Origin: JBGPQJ01 sp963709295
GTDB taxonomy: Bacteria; Chloroflexota; Anaerolineae; Anaerolineales; Villigracilaceae
Reading direction: 5' to 3'
Length of the DNA stretch: 64,000 bases
Assembly (NCBI GenBank): GCA_963709295.1
Contig: CAVPVW010000005.1
Coordinates: 237,794 to 301,793 of the forward strand
How positions within the stretch are numbered: position 1 is the stretch's first letter; each line of letters starts with the position of its first letter. Made by a program: the position numbers and the translations under genes. Under the pieces are notes generated by a model. That model saw nothing but the letters and a program-made list of their open reading frames with translations, did no database searches and was not told where the DNA came from. Positions 17,294 through 25,928 of this stretch are shown here, in pieces.

Positions 17294-18703
17294 CGATATT
17301 AATCAAAAATGGGACACTCATCACCGCCTCGGAAACCTTCCAGGCCGATCTTCTCATTGAGGGCGAGCGAATATCCCGGATTGGTCTAAACCTGTCAGCG
17401 CCATCCGCGCAGGTTTTCGACGCCTCGGGGAAATTCATCACACCCGGCGGAGTGGATCCGCACACGCATTTCGACCTGCCCATGTTCGGCACAGTCTCAT
17501 CGGATGATCATTACACGGGTCACAAGGCGGCGGCTTTTGGCGGGACGACCACCGTGATCGATTTCGTTTCGCTGGATTTTCCGACGTTTCGGGAATCCGT
17601 GGAAGCCTGGCATGCGAAGGCACAAAAGGCTGCTGTGGACTACGGTTTTCACATGAACCTCACGCGGCTTGGATGATTCTCTCGCTGCTGAAATTGCATC
17701 TCTGCCCGGCATGGGTATCACAACCCTAAAGGTGTTTACTGCCTACAACAATCGGCTCAGGCTGGACGATGGACTTATCTTTCGCGCGATGAGGATTGCC
17801 AAAGACAATGGAATGCTGGTCATGCTTCACGCCGAGAATGGGGATGTGATCGAGACGCTGGTTAACGAAGCACTCGCGGCGGGGAAGACCTCCCCTGAAT
17901 GGCATGCCCGCACCCGTCCAGCCTGGGGCGCTGTCGATGCCACCATGCGCGCCGCAGCCCTGGCCGCTCAGGCGGATGCCCCGTTGTACGTCGTCCACAT
18001 GAACGCTGCCGGCGAGGTGGATATGCTGCGTTATGCCCGTGAGCACGGAGTGAAGGTGATGGGTGAGACCTGCCCCCAGTATCTCTTCTTTACCGAGGAC
18101 CATCTTCGCCGCCCCGACGGAGCAAAATGGATTTGTTCCCCGCCCATGCGCACCCCAGCTGACAATGCCCGCCTTTGGGTTGGATTAAAAGATGGCACAC
18201 TACAAACCATCGGCACGGACCATTGTCCTTTCTTTTTCGACGGCTCCAAACCGATCGTGTATGAAGGAAAAGAAATCGCCATCCCCGGCAAGGAACTGGG
18301 GAAGGATGATTTCACCAAAATTCCCAACGGGCTTCCGGGTGTGCAGGACAGAATGCCGGTTCTTTGGACTTACGGCGTCCGGGCGGGGCGAATCTCGGCA
18401 AATCAGTTCGTGGCGCTCGCCTCGACCAATCCGGCAAAAATATTTGGCTTATATCCGCGAAAAGGGACGTTGCTGCCGGGCTCCGATGCCGATATCGTCA
18501 TCTGGGATCCAGAGAAGAAGGTCAAATACGGCGTCGCCTTGTCGCACCAGCGTACGGATTACAACCTGTACGAGGACTGGGAACTGGTCGGGTATCCGGA
18601 AAAAGTCTTCCTGCGCGGTCAACTGATCGTGGATGGGAGTGAGTGGAAAGGCAAGGCTGGCCAGGGCCAGTTCGTAAAACGGGATATTGGAGAAGTCCTT
18701 TAG
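17290..18703 (+). pseudogene. hydA: Dihydropyrimidinase/D-hydantoinase, apparent single-base frameshift
   Basis: The joined reading gives about 470 residues, the normal size. It hydrolyses cyclic amide rings such as dihydropyrimidines or hydantoins. Metal ligands are visible: DPHTHFD near residue 60, the lysine to be carbamylated in TLKVFTAY, LHAENGD, VVHMNAAGE and GTDHCPF. The frame breaks at GG 17671-17672; dropping one G joins NLTRL to DDSLAAE exactly as in intact family members. A sequencing indel is likely. It is the last gene of the permease operon, so the substrate is perhaps imported by it. Confidence 0.85.
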
Positions 18704-18720
18704 GTTTGTCGCCTGCAATA

Positions 18721-18750
18721 AAAATCGAAGAGAGAAATCTCTTCGATTTT
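18721..18750. terminator. Bidirectional intrinsic terminator
   Basis: A perfect 13-bp stem (AAAATCGAAGAGA with TCTCTTCGATTTT, GAAA loop) with A- and T-runs on the two sides. It separates the convergent hydantoinase and acyltransferase genes. Confidence 0.85.
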
Positions 18751-18752
18751 TA

Positions 18753-19418
18753 TTATTGGTCTAGTAATTCCTTCACCCGAGGATGGTCAGCATAGTAACC
18801 TCGCTTATCTTCATGAAGCAAGGCTGCAATGCGGCACATGATTTCATCCGTATATTCTCTCAACTGCTCATCATGCTCTCCGCTTTTCAACGGAGGTAAA
18901 AGAAAGGGTTTTCCAGCGATTATTTTGAAGTGAGAACGTTTGAGATGCTTAAGATTATTTACGACCACCCTGTCTTCCGTACCCGATAAACCAACAGGGA
19001 CAATTTCAAGATTGGCTTTGGCGGCCAAAAAAGCAGCTCCCGGTTTTCCCTCCTGCAATAGCCCCGTCTTGGAACGAGTTCCCTCCGGTGCAATCACCAG
19101 CACGCCGCCCTTTTTGATGCGGGTCATTATTTCACGGATGGCCTTGAAATCGGTCGTATTCCGGTCCAGCCAAATGACACCCATCATGTATCCGACAAAT
19201 CGAGTAAAAGGATTAGTCTTGTACTTTTCAGCCACGGGCAGAATAAAATCAGTCCGGTCCAGTGCGCCGAATACCAATTCCGTGTCCAACCTTCCGATGT
19301 GGTTGGCGGCAATTGCGAAGGACTTGGAATCTGGTACGTTATCCAGCCCAAGGATTTCCACGTCCGCGATCAGCCAAAGGATAAACCTGAAAAACTTCTG
19401 GAATATTTTAAGACGCAT
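18753..19418 (-). CDS. PlsC-type 1-acyl-glycerol-3-phosphate acyltransferase
   Basis: 221 residues. The catalytic HX4D motif is NHIGRLD, and the EGTRSKTG phosphate-binding motif follows at normal spacing; LDRN lies between. The family acylates lysophosphatidic acid at the membrane during phospholipid synthesis. An N-terminal hydrophobic stretch is typical. It is bracketed by terminators, so probably monocistronic. Confidence 0.9.
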   Translation of the reverse strand: MRLKIFQKFFRFILWLIADVEILGLDNVPDSKSFAIAANHIGRLDTELVFGALDRTDFILPVAEKYKTNPFTRFVGYMMGVIWLDRNTTDFKAIREIMTRIKKGGVLVIAPEGTRSKTGLLQEGKPGAAFLAAKANLEIVPVGLSGTEDRVVVNNLKHLKRSHFKIIAGKPFLLPPLKSGEHDEQLREYTDEIMCRIAALLHEDKRGYYADHPRVKELLDQ

Positions 19419-19434
19419 TTTTCGATTTTAATAT

Positions 19435-19461
19435 AAAAAAGCCACCGTCACCGGTGGCTTT
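19435..19461 (-). terminator. Intrinsic terminator after PilZ gene 1
   Basis: On the minus strand, a stem AAAGCCACCG/CGGTGGCTTT with a 4-nt loop runs into a T-run, 12 bp past the stop of the PilZ gene. Confidence 0.8.
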
Positions 19462-19473
19462 CGATGGATTGGG

Positions 19474-19824
19474 TTACCCCGATTGAGATCCATATTTAGT
19501 CAAAATACGCTGGAAAATTTCCGTATCCTGCGAACTCATGCTGACAATCTCGAACCCGACATTGAAAACAAAGGGGTCAAGTGGGTCCACGCGAGACCAG
19601 CGGCTGCGGGCTACGACCGTAATATACGGTTTATCCGCCACTGCGCCGGTCATATCCATCCGCAGGCGAAAATCCCTGCCGGCGGGAATGGCCCGTTTGC
19701 TGTCCACGCGAAAGCCCTTCGGGCTGATATCCGTCATGTGACCGACCAGCACGAGAGTATCGTCGTCAAGTACCGGCATGTAGTATGAGACATTGCGTCG
19801 TTTGATATTGCGCCGTTCTTTCAC
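19474..19824 (-). CDS. PilZ domain protein 1
   Basis: 116 residues if translation begins at GTG 19824, which has AAGGAGG 5 nt upstream and aligns with the start of the paralogue at 19956-20297. An in-frame ATG at 19863 exists but lacks a ribosome site. An N-terminal RRNIKRR and a later DISPKG match the RxxxR and D/NxSxxG motifs by which PilZ domains bind cyclic di-GMP. It is a single-domain protein and probably a c-di-GMP-responsive adaptor. About 60% of residues match the adjacent paralogue by eye. Confidence 0.75.
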   Translation of the reverse strand: MKERRNIKRRNVSYYMPVLDDDTLVLVGHMTDISPKGFRVDSKRAIPAGRDFRLRMDMTGAVADKPYITVVARSRWSRVDPLDPFVFNVGFEIVSMSSQDTEIFQRILTKYGSQSG

Positions 19825-19900
19825 GACATCCTCCTTGACCTGTTTATCTCTAGTATAGGGCAAGACAGCAAATCAGGCAACAGGCACTTCTATTTTACCT

Positions 19901-19926
19901 TAAAACAAAGCCGCCAATGCTGGCGG
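19901..19926 (-). terminator. Terminator-like hairpin after PilZ gene 2
   Basis: On the minus strand, stem CCGCCA/TGGCGG with a GCAT loop is followed by CTTTGTTTT. A short stem but correctly placed. Confidence 0.6.
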
Positions 19927-19955
19927 TCTGAATACCGAGTGGAAATCTTTTCTGG

Positions 19956-20297
19956 CTAAGAACCATATTTTTCCACAATGCGCTGATATATGGCAGAATC
20001 CTCGGTGCTGATTTCCTTAATTTCAAAGCCGACGTTTTGAACAAAGGGATCCAAAGGGTCAACCTGGCACCATCGGCTGATGGCGGAAAAAATGATATAT
20101 GCCTTATTCGAGACTTCAGAGGTCAAGTCCATCCTAAGACGGAACTCGATTCCAGGCGCGATGGGATCCTGGCTGTCAATTTTAAATCCTTTGCTGCTGA
20201 TGTCTGATAGATGCCCAACGAGTTTAAGAGTATCGTCGTCCAGGACCCGCATGTAATATCCGAATTTATGCCTTTTAATATTGCGCCTGTCGTTCAC
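19956..20297 (-). CDS. PilZ domain protein 2
   Basis: 113-residue paralogue of the preceding gene, with RRNIKRH and DISSKG in the c-di-GMP-binding positions and the same LDPFV-NVGFEI segment near the C-terminus. The two appear to be a tandem duplication with separate terminators. The start ATG has AAGGAG upstream. Confidence 0.75.
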   Translation of the reverse strand: MNDRRNIKRHKFGYYMRVLDDDTLKLVGHLSDISSKGFKIDSQDPIAPGIEFRLRMDLTSEVSNKAYIIFSAISRWCQVDPLDPFVQNVGFEIKEISTEDSAIYQRIVEKYGS

Positions 20298-20378
20298 AAT
20301 AAACTCCTTTCAGTCTCTTCTACACAGTATAGGGCAAGTCTTCATCAGAATCAAGAATGGATTTTGAGATGAGAAAGC

Positions 20379-21536
20379 CTAATCCGCCTTAAGGATGTGA
20401 GTCAGGATTGTGGCTCCGCTCCCGCCGATGTTTTGTGCCATGCCGATGTTTGCGCCATCCACCTGCGTTTTACCACACTCTCCTCGAAGTTGTTGCACCA
20501 CCTCGACAATCTGGTACATCCCCGTCGCGCCGACAGGGTGTCCGCGGGCTTTCAATCCTCCTCGGGTGCAGATGGGGATTTTTCCTTTTGGGATGATTTC
20601 ATTTTCGAGTCCAAGCCTGACCCCTTTGCCGCGCTCAGCAAAACCGCAAGCTTCCAGGGAAAGTGCGCTCATAATTGAGAAGGCGTCATGTAATTCAAAC
20701 AGGTCGATGTCTTCAAGATCCACTTCAGCCATGGCGTAGGCCTTTTTGGCAGATTCATAAGCAGCGGACAGGAAAAGTGGGTCCTTTCGGCTGTGGACAG
20801 CGATGGTATCGGTGACGGACGAGGACCCTGTTACCAGCACACGCCGGCGGCTGGGGATAGAGGTGACTTTGTCTGCAGGGACGATGACAGCGGCAGCGGC
20901 GCCGTCTCCGGTGGGGGAGGCGTCCAATAAATTTATAGGTGTGGCGACCATGGATGATTTTTCGAACTGATCCACGGTGATACGGTCGTGCAGCCGGGCG
21001 TAAGGATTGCTCATGGCATTGGCGTGGGCATTGATCGAGAACGGGGCGAAGTCCGCGTGTTTCCAACCGTATTCGTGCATATATCGTCGCATGATGAGGG
21101 CGTTCAAACCCACAAATGAAACACCCTGCTCTACCTCATAATCAGCGTCTGCTGCAGTGGCCAATGCGGCAGTCACGTCATGGCCGGCTTTATCGGTCAT
21201 CTTTTCCACACCGATCACCAGGGCTGATTCGATATCACCCGAAGCGACTGCCATCAGCCCCGAGCGGAAGGCTGCTGCACCTGACCCGCAGGCTGCTTCA
21301 ATTTTGACCGCTTCCTGGTGCCACATCCCGATCCAATCGGCAAAGAAGGTACCCAGTTGGTTTTGTCCGCTAACCAGGGAGGAAAGCATGTTTCCAACGA
21401 AGAGGGCATCCACCTTTTCGATACCTGCATCCTGCAGAGCCAAAAAGGCGGCTTCACCGCCAATTTCCCTGAGGGATTTTTCCCAGTGTTCATCGATGCT
21501 GGTTTGTCCAATTCCAAGAATTGCCACTTGTCGCAT
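20379..21536 (-). CDS. Thiolase family protein (SCP2/archaeal-type acetyl-CoA acetyltransferase)
   Basis: 385 residues. The nucleophilic cysteine is in EAACGSGAAAF, the second catalytic site in GGLKARGHPVGATG, and ELHDAFSI is also conserved. The short N-terminus and the GHPVGATG context place it with non-canonical thiolases of archaea and Chloroflexota. These usually pair with a DUF35 OB-fold protein, but none is seen here. It condenses or cleaves acyl-CoA thioesters. It diverges from the HExxH gene with a ~65-bp shared promoter region. Confidence 0.85.
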   Translation of the reverse strand: MRQVAILGIGQTSIDEHWEKSLREIGGEAAFLALQDAGIEKVDALFVGNMLSSLVSGQNQLGTFFADWIGMWHQEAVKIEAACGSGAAAFRSGLMAVASGDIESALVIGVEKMTDKAGHDVTAALATAADADYEVEQGVSFVGLNALIMRRYMHEYGWKHADFAPFSINAHANAMSNPYARLHDRITVDQFEKSSMVATPINLLDASPTGDGAAAAVIVPADKVTSIPSRRRVLVTGSSSVTDTIAVHSRKDPLFLSAAYESAKKAYAMAEVDLEDIDLFELHDAFSIMSALSLEACGFAERGKGVRLGLENEIIPKGKIPICTRGGLKARGHPVGATGMYQIVEVVQQLRGECGKTQVDGANIGMAQNIGGSGATILTHILKAD

Positions 21537-21601
21537 AGCTGCCTCGGTTGTTGTATACTGAAGGAAATTTTACCGTATTACTCTATCAAGGACTATCAAA
21601 T

Positions 21602-22182
21602 ATGACATCCCCTCATCCGCCCGATGCGGCAATTTTAGAAGTAGTTTCAAATTCCCCCGCAGAACTTTCTGCATGGACTAACCTTGTTCTTGACCACTTG
21701 AATTCGGCCAGTCAGGAGGGAGCGGCTGCTGTTTCATTCATTAAGAACCGTAATGTGAAAATTGGATTTCGGAAGCAAAAAAGCACTGGAGCGATGTGGA
21801 CTTTGAATGGAAACATTTATCTTGAATGCTAATAACTTTTCCCTCTCCACGCCTCCAACGAATGCGTTTATGTTGAATCTTGTGGCTCACGAAGCTCTGC
21901 ACCTCAAACAGGGAGTTTTGACCGCATTGTCCGTCTATGGTGAATTGGAAGCGTGGCAGCTGGGTTTTCGCATTTTCCAGGCATTGGGAGGCAGGATTCG
22001 CCAGCGCAGCCTTGAACGAATTATTGGGGCTGCAGATGAAATATGACCGTGATATGCTAAAGAAAGTAAGATTCTTAATGCAGGAGTATGCAGGCAATGG
22101 ATATCGGATTGACTTGTTGCCCCTCTTCCCTGCATGGAAGGAAGTAGGTTATTTTTTTACAAGGAAGACGCCCGAAGAGTAA
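21602..22182 (+). pseudogene. HExxH-containing protein, two apparent frameshifts
   Basis: Three frames join into one ~190-residue protein. The first (MTSPHPPDAAIL...NGNIYL) breaks near 21821-21832, the second carries NLVAHEALHLKQG and breaks near 21986-21998, and the third ends at 22182 (LLPLFPAWKEVGYFF). HEALH is an HExxH zinc-metalloprotease-type motif, but no other protease feature is recognisable and the family is unknown. The sequence reads smoothly across both breaks after one-base corrections, which argues for sequencing error. Confidence 0.6.
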
Positions 22183-22209
22183 CAGGATTTCCGCAAATTT
22201 CGGGAATGT

Positions 22210-23340
22210 TCAATATCCCAGACTGCTGACAATAAGCAATAATACTCCACCGGCAATGACCGATCCGAGTTGCCCGGCAGTATTCGCACCCATGGCATGC
22301 ATCAAAATGAAGTTATCGTAATCTTCCTCTGACGCCATCTTGGCTGCCAGGCGCCCGGCCATCGGAAAGGCGGAAATCCCCGATGCGCCAATCAGCGGAT
22401 TGATGGTCCCATGGCTGAAAAATGACATGATCTTTCCGAACGTCAAGCCGGCAACCGTATCCAAAATGAACGCCAACAACCCAAGGACAAGAATGAGCGC
22501 TGTGTCCCAGTTCAGGAAACTCTGCGCAACCATTGTCGAGCCGATGGTCACGCCCAGGAACAAGGTGGCGATATTGATGATTTCATTCTGAGCCGATTTA
22601 CTCAGCCTGTCAACAACTCCACTGACCTTCAATAAATTCCCCAGCATCAGGCTGGCAATCAAAGGTAAGGCTGCCGGCACCAAAAGTCCAACCGAGATGC
22701 TGATGAGCACAGGGAACAAAACCAATGTCCGCCTGGAGATGGGGCGGGGGGTGTACTCCATACGGATCAGCCGTTCCTGGCGGGTGGTCATCAACCGCAT
22801 GATGGGCGGCTGGATAATGGGGATAAGACTCATATAGGAATACGCCGCCACCGCGATAGGTGCCAACATTTCTGGTGCAAGTTTGGAAGCTACGAAGATG
22901 GATGTCGGTCCATCGATGGCACCAATCACTCCGATCGAGGCTGCTTCGTTGAGGTCAAACCCCAGCAGGACTGCCAAAATTAATACGGCAAAAATCCCAA
23001 ATTGCCCTGCGGCGCCCAATAGGACCATTTTGGGCTGCGCCAGCAGCGGGCTGAAATCAATCATCGCTCCAACGCCGATGAATATTAACAATGGGAAAAG
23101 CTCGGTCGCGATTCCAGCTTCGTAAAGGATACCCAGCAGCCCGTCGCTGTCCGTCATGCCAGTCATGGGAATGTTTGCCAGGACGCACCCAAACCCTATA
23201 GGCAATAGAAGAACGGGTTCATATTCCTTGGCGATGGCCAGATAGATTAATAACAATCCAACCCCAAGCATGAAGGCGTTGCCCCAATAGAACGCAGCCA
23301 AACCGCTTGTCAATTCTTTAAATATCAGGCCAAAATCCAT
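22210..23340 (-). CDS. mmdB: Na+-translocating decarboxylase beta subunit
   Basis: 376 residues and about ten membrane helices. The GIATELFPLLIFIGVGAMIDF segment and the helix containing NPLIGASGISAFPMAGR are typical of the beta subunit of oxaloacetate, glutaconyl-CoA and methylmalonyl-CoA decarboxylases, which couples release of CO2 from carboxybiotin to Na+ export. It is the last gene of a four-gene operon and starts 2 bp after the biotin carrier stop. Confidence 0.92.
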   Translation of the reverse strand: MDFGLIFKELTSGLAAFYWGNAFMLGVGLLLIYLAIAKEYEPVLLLPIGFGCVLANIPMTGMTDSDGLLGILYEAGIATELFPLLIFIGVGAMIDFSPLLAQPKMVLLGAAGQFGIFAVLILAVLLGFDLNEAASIGVIGAIDGPTSIFVASKLAPEMLAPIAVAAYSYMSLIPIIQPPIMRLMTTRQERLIRMEYTPRPISRRTLVLFPVLISISVGLLVPAALPLIASLMLGNLLKVSGVVDRLSKSAQNEIINIATLFLGVTIGSTMVAQSFLNWDTALILVLGLLAFILDTVAGLTFGKIMSFFSHGTINPLIGASGISAFPMAGRLAAKMASEEDYDNFILMHAMGANTAGQLGSVIAGGVLLLIVSSLGY

Positions 23341-23342
23341 GC

Positions 23343-23786
23343 TTACTCGCTGAACTCAATTAGGGGTTGCTTGTGAGTGACGGTTTCACCGGCGTTCACC
23401 AGCACCGCTGAGATTTTCCCGGCGCGCGTTGTACGAATGCTGTTTTTCATTTTCATCGCTTCAATGACAAGGGCGACATGTCCCAACTCGACCTGATCGC
23501 CTGCTCTTATGAACACCTCGGTCACCGTTCCTGGCAGGGGGGAGGTCATGGTCTTCCCGCTCAAGTTGCCAATGGCTGCACTCGACTGGATTTTTTCGAC
23601 TGTAGATGACGCGAGGCGACTCACCCCAGACTGTGATGTTGATTCACTGCCGGTCAGCGATTGGGTGGGATTTTCCGGCCAGACTTCAAAGCGTTCACCT
23701 TCCACCATGGCGACGATTGGTCTGGCGCTTGTGTTTTCAATATCTACTTCAAATACACGATCGCCAACTTTGACGACAACTTTCAT
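23343..23786 (-). CDS. mmdC: Biotin carboxyl carrier subunit of the Na+ pump decarboxylase
   Basis: 147 residues. The C-terminal biotinyl domain has the biotinylated lysine in IEAMKMKNSI, preceded by the SPLPGTVTEVF strand. A flexible Ser-rich linker separates it from a short N-terminal beta region. It shuttles CO2 as carboxybiotin from the carboxyltransferase to the membrane beta subunit. Confidence 0.9.
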   Translation of the reverse strand: MKVVVKVGDRVFEVDIENTSARPIVAMVEGERFEVWPENPTQSLTGSESTSQSGVSRLASSTVEKIQSSAAIGNLSGKTMTSPLPGTVTEVFIRAGDQVELGHVALVIEAMKMKNSIRTTRAGKISAVLVNAGETVTHKQPLIEFSE

Positions 23787-23837
23787 GGTGACCTTCCTTG
23801 ATCGATCCTTGAGAAATCACAACTAACCATGTGTGAT

Positions 23838-24164
23838 TTATTTTGGTCTTCCCTCATGGTTTATCTGCCGGGTTCGCATTGTGAGCTGCCAGGCGCTCAT
23901 CACTGCTGTGGGAGGGAGAGGAAATCGCGCCACCCGTGTCTGACTCTGCTCTGCAAGAACTGAGGCCACAGCAATAGCCGCAGCTTGTGCTCGGTGAGCC
24001 TGAAGATTATCAGTCTTCTCATCATCAGGGATAAGTGTTTCTTTCTTGCGTGAAGTGGAAGCTGTCAGGGCAAGAATGATCACCCAAATGATGATGATGC
24101 CCAGAAATACCAATCCCATCCCAAGTACTGTGATTTGTAATGCCAGAATAAGATTCTCAGACAT
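23838..24164 (-). CDS. mmdD: OadG-type (delta) subunit of the Na+ pump decarboxylase
   Basis: 108 residues. A single N-terminal membrane helix (LQITVLGMGLVFLGIIIIW) with the conserved GMGLVF pattern of the OAD gamma/MMD delta family is followed by a polar, Ala-rich tail thought to anchor the alpha subunit. It lies between the alpha and biotin carrier genes. Confidence 0.85.
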   Translation of the reverse strand: MSENLILALQITVLGMGLVFLGIIIIWVIILALTASTSRKKETLIPDDEKTDNLQAHRAQAAAIAVASVLAEQSQTRVARFPLPPTAVMSAWQLTMRTRQINHEGRPK

Positions 24165-24186
24165 GGTTTTACCTATTTCATCTTAC

Positions 24187-25740
24187 CTACACCGGGATAT
24201 TCCCATGCTTGCGAGGCGGGGTCGGAGCATATTTGTCACGCAAGGCGCCTAATGCAGCAATGATCTTTGGGCGGGTTTCTTTGGGCTCGATGATGTCGTC
24301 CACATAACCTGTACTGGCGACTTGGTAGGGATTATTGAACCGTGCCCGATAATCATCTGCGAGCCGCTTGCGTTCCGCTGCGGGGTCGGCTGCCGATTCG
24401 ATTTCCTTCTTGTAAAGAATGTTGACTGCGCCTTCAGCACCCATGACCGCAATTTCTGCAGACGGCCAGGCGTAGGTCGCATCTGTCCCGAGGTATTTGC
24501 TGGACATGACAACATAAGCGCCACCGTAGGCTTTGCGAGTGATGACTGTAACCTTGGGCACTGTCGCCTCAGAATAAGCGTAGAGCAACTTGGCTCCGTG
24601 GCGGATAATTCCTCCGTGTTCTTGAGCAATGCCGGGCAGGAATCCGGGAGAGTCCACAAAGGTGACCAGCGGCAAATTAAAACAGTCGCACATCCGAACA
24701 AACCGGGTCATCTTATCGGAGGCGTCGATATCGATGACGCCTGCCATCACGGCAGGTTCCTGGCCGACGATACCTACACTGTGTCCGCCAATTCGGGCAA
24801 GCCCCACGATGGCATTGCGAGCCCACATCGGCTGGATCTCAACGAATGAACCATGGTCCACGACACTTTCGATGACCTGGTGCATAATGTAAGGCAGGGT
24901 AGGGTCAAGTGGAATGATATGATTCAGGTGCTCGTCCATCCGTAATGGATCGTCATCAGGCTTGATGAAAGGTGGATTTTCCACGTTGTTGGAGGGGAGG
25001 TAGGATAGAACCCGGCGGACAAGATTCAATGCCTCCGACTCGGATCGGGCTGCCAGGTGTGCGACACCGCTGACAGACATGTGCACGTCCGTTCCTCCGA
25101 GCGACTCAGCATCGATCAATTCACCCGTGACTGCTTTGATAACATCGGGTCCGGTCAGGAACATGAAGGATTGCTTCTCGACCATCACCACCAGATCCTG
25201 CAGGGCGGGAGAGTAGGCGGCGCCTCCGGCGCAGGGTCCCAGCATGATGCTGATCTGTGGAACAACTCCCGAAAATTGGGCATTGCGCCGGAAAATCTCA
25301 GCGTAGCCGCCAAGGCTCTTCACGCCTTCCTGGATTCGAGCCCCGCCCGAATCGAGCAGCCCGATCACCGGAGCGCCGTTGCGAACAGCGAGGTCCATCA
25401 CGCGGCATATTTTGTGACTTTGCATCTCCGAGAGAGTACCGCCAAAGATGGTAAAGTCTTGCGCATAGATATATACAGTCCTGCCATCGATTTGTCCGTA
25501 GCCGGTCACCACCCCATCGCCGAGGAATTTTTCAGTCGGTATGCTGTTTTCATCCGTGTGGCTGGTGATGAATGGCTCAATTTCACTAAAGGTGCCGGGA
25601 TCCAGCAGGGAGGCGATACGGTCTCTTGGCGTTCCCTTTCCCTTGGCGCGTTGCCTGGCGACTCTTTCAGGTCCACCCCCTTCGAGGGATTTGTCCCGCA
25701 TTTTCCTAAGTTGAATAATTCTGGGATCTTCTTCTGTCAT
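24187..25740 (-). CDS. mmdA: Acyl-CoA carboxyltransferase/decarboxylase alpha subunit (methylmalonyl-CoA decarboxylase-like)
   Basis: 517 residues, the usual size of PccB/MmdA carboxyltransferases. Crotonase-like halves with GLLDSGGARIQEGV and FVDSPGFLPG, the oxyanion glycines (GPCAGGAAYSPA, ARKAYGGAYVVM type) and the C-terminal EIAVMGAEGAVNILY are present. With the OadG, biotin carrier and beta subunits downstream it forms a Na+-translocating decarboxylase, probably for methylmalonyl-CoA; substrate choice is inferred from the PccB-like sequence. This supports energy conservation in propionate/succinate fermentation. Confidence 0.9.
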   Translation of the reverse strand: MTEEDPRIIQLRKMRDKSLEGGGPERVARQRAKGKGTPRDRIASLLDPGTFSEIEPFITSHTDENSIPTEKFLGDGVVTGYGQIDGRTVYIYAQDFTIFGGTLSEMQSHKICRVMDLAVRNGAPVIGLLDSGGARIQEGVKSLGGYAEIFRRNAQFSGVVPQISIMLGPCAGGAAYSPALQDLVVMVEKQSFMFLTGPDVIKAVTGELIDAESLGGTDVHMSVSGVAHLAARSESEALNLVRRVLSYLPSNNVENPPFIKPDDDPLRMDEHLNHIIPLDPTLPYIMHQVIESVVDHGSFVEIQPMWARNAIVGLARIGGHSVGIVGQEPAVMAGVIDIDASDKMTRFVRMCDCFNLPLVTFVDSPGFLPGIAQEHGGIIRHGAKLLYAYSEATVPKVTVITRKAYGGAYVVMSSKYLGTDATYAWPSAEIAVMGAEGAVNILYKKEIESAADPAAERKRLADDYRARFNNPYQVASTGYVDDIIEPKETRPKIIAALGALRDKYAPTPPRKHGNIPV

Positions 25741-25862
25741 AGTAAGCCCTGTTAAAAAGCGAATTTGTGAAATTTAGCGCAATCATTTTAGTCCAGATGA
25801 CCTGGAAAAGATAGTGATTTGCGTCATGGTAAGAGAAGTTATTAGTTACCAGATTAATCAGT

Positions 25863-25898
25863 AAAACATGCCTAGGAAGTGTATTCCCTGGCATGTTT
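25863..25898 (-). terminator. Terminator-like hairpin after the sensor kinase
   Basis: AAACATGCC-AGGAA and TTCCC-GGCATGTTT pair with small bulges; on the minus strand the stem is followed by TTTAC. It lies 30 bp past the kinase stop. Confidence 0.6.
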
Positions 25899-25928
25899 CC
25901 CGGAATCTATGGTAGCGAAATTAGTCGG

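Noticed and set aside
19825..19863. Longer start for PilZ protein 1 at 19863
   Set aside because: The AAGGAGG ribosome site lies inside this extension, correctly spaced for GTG 19824, and the paralogue starts at the matching residue.
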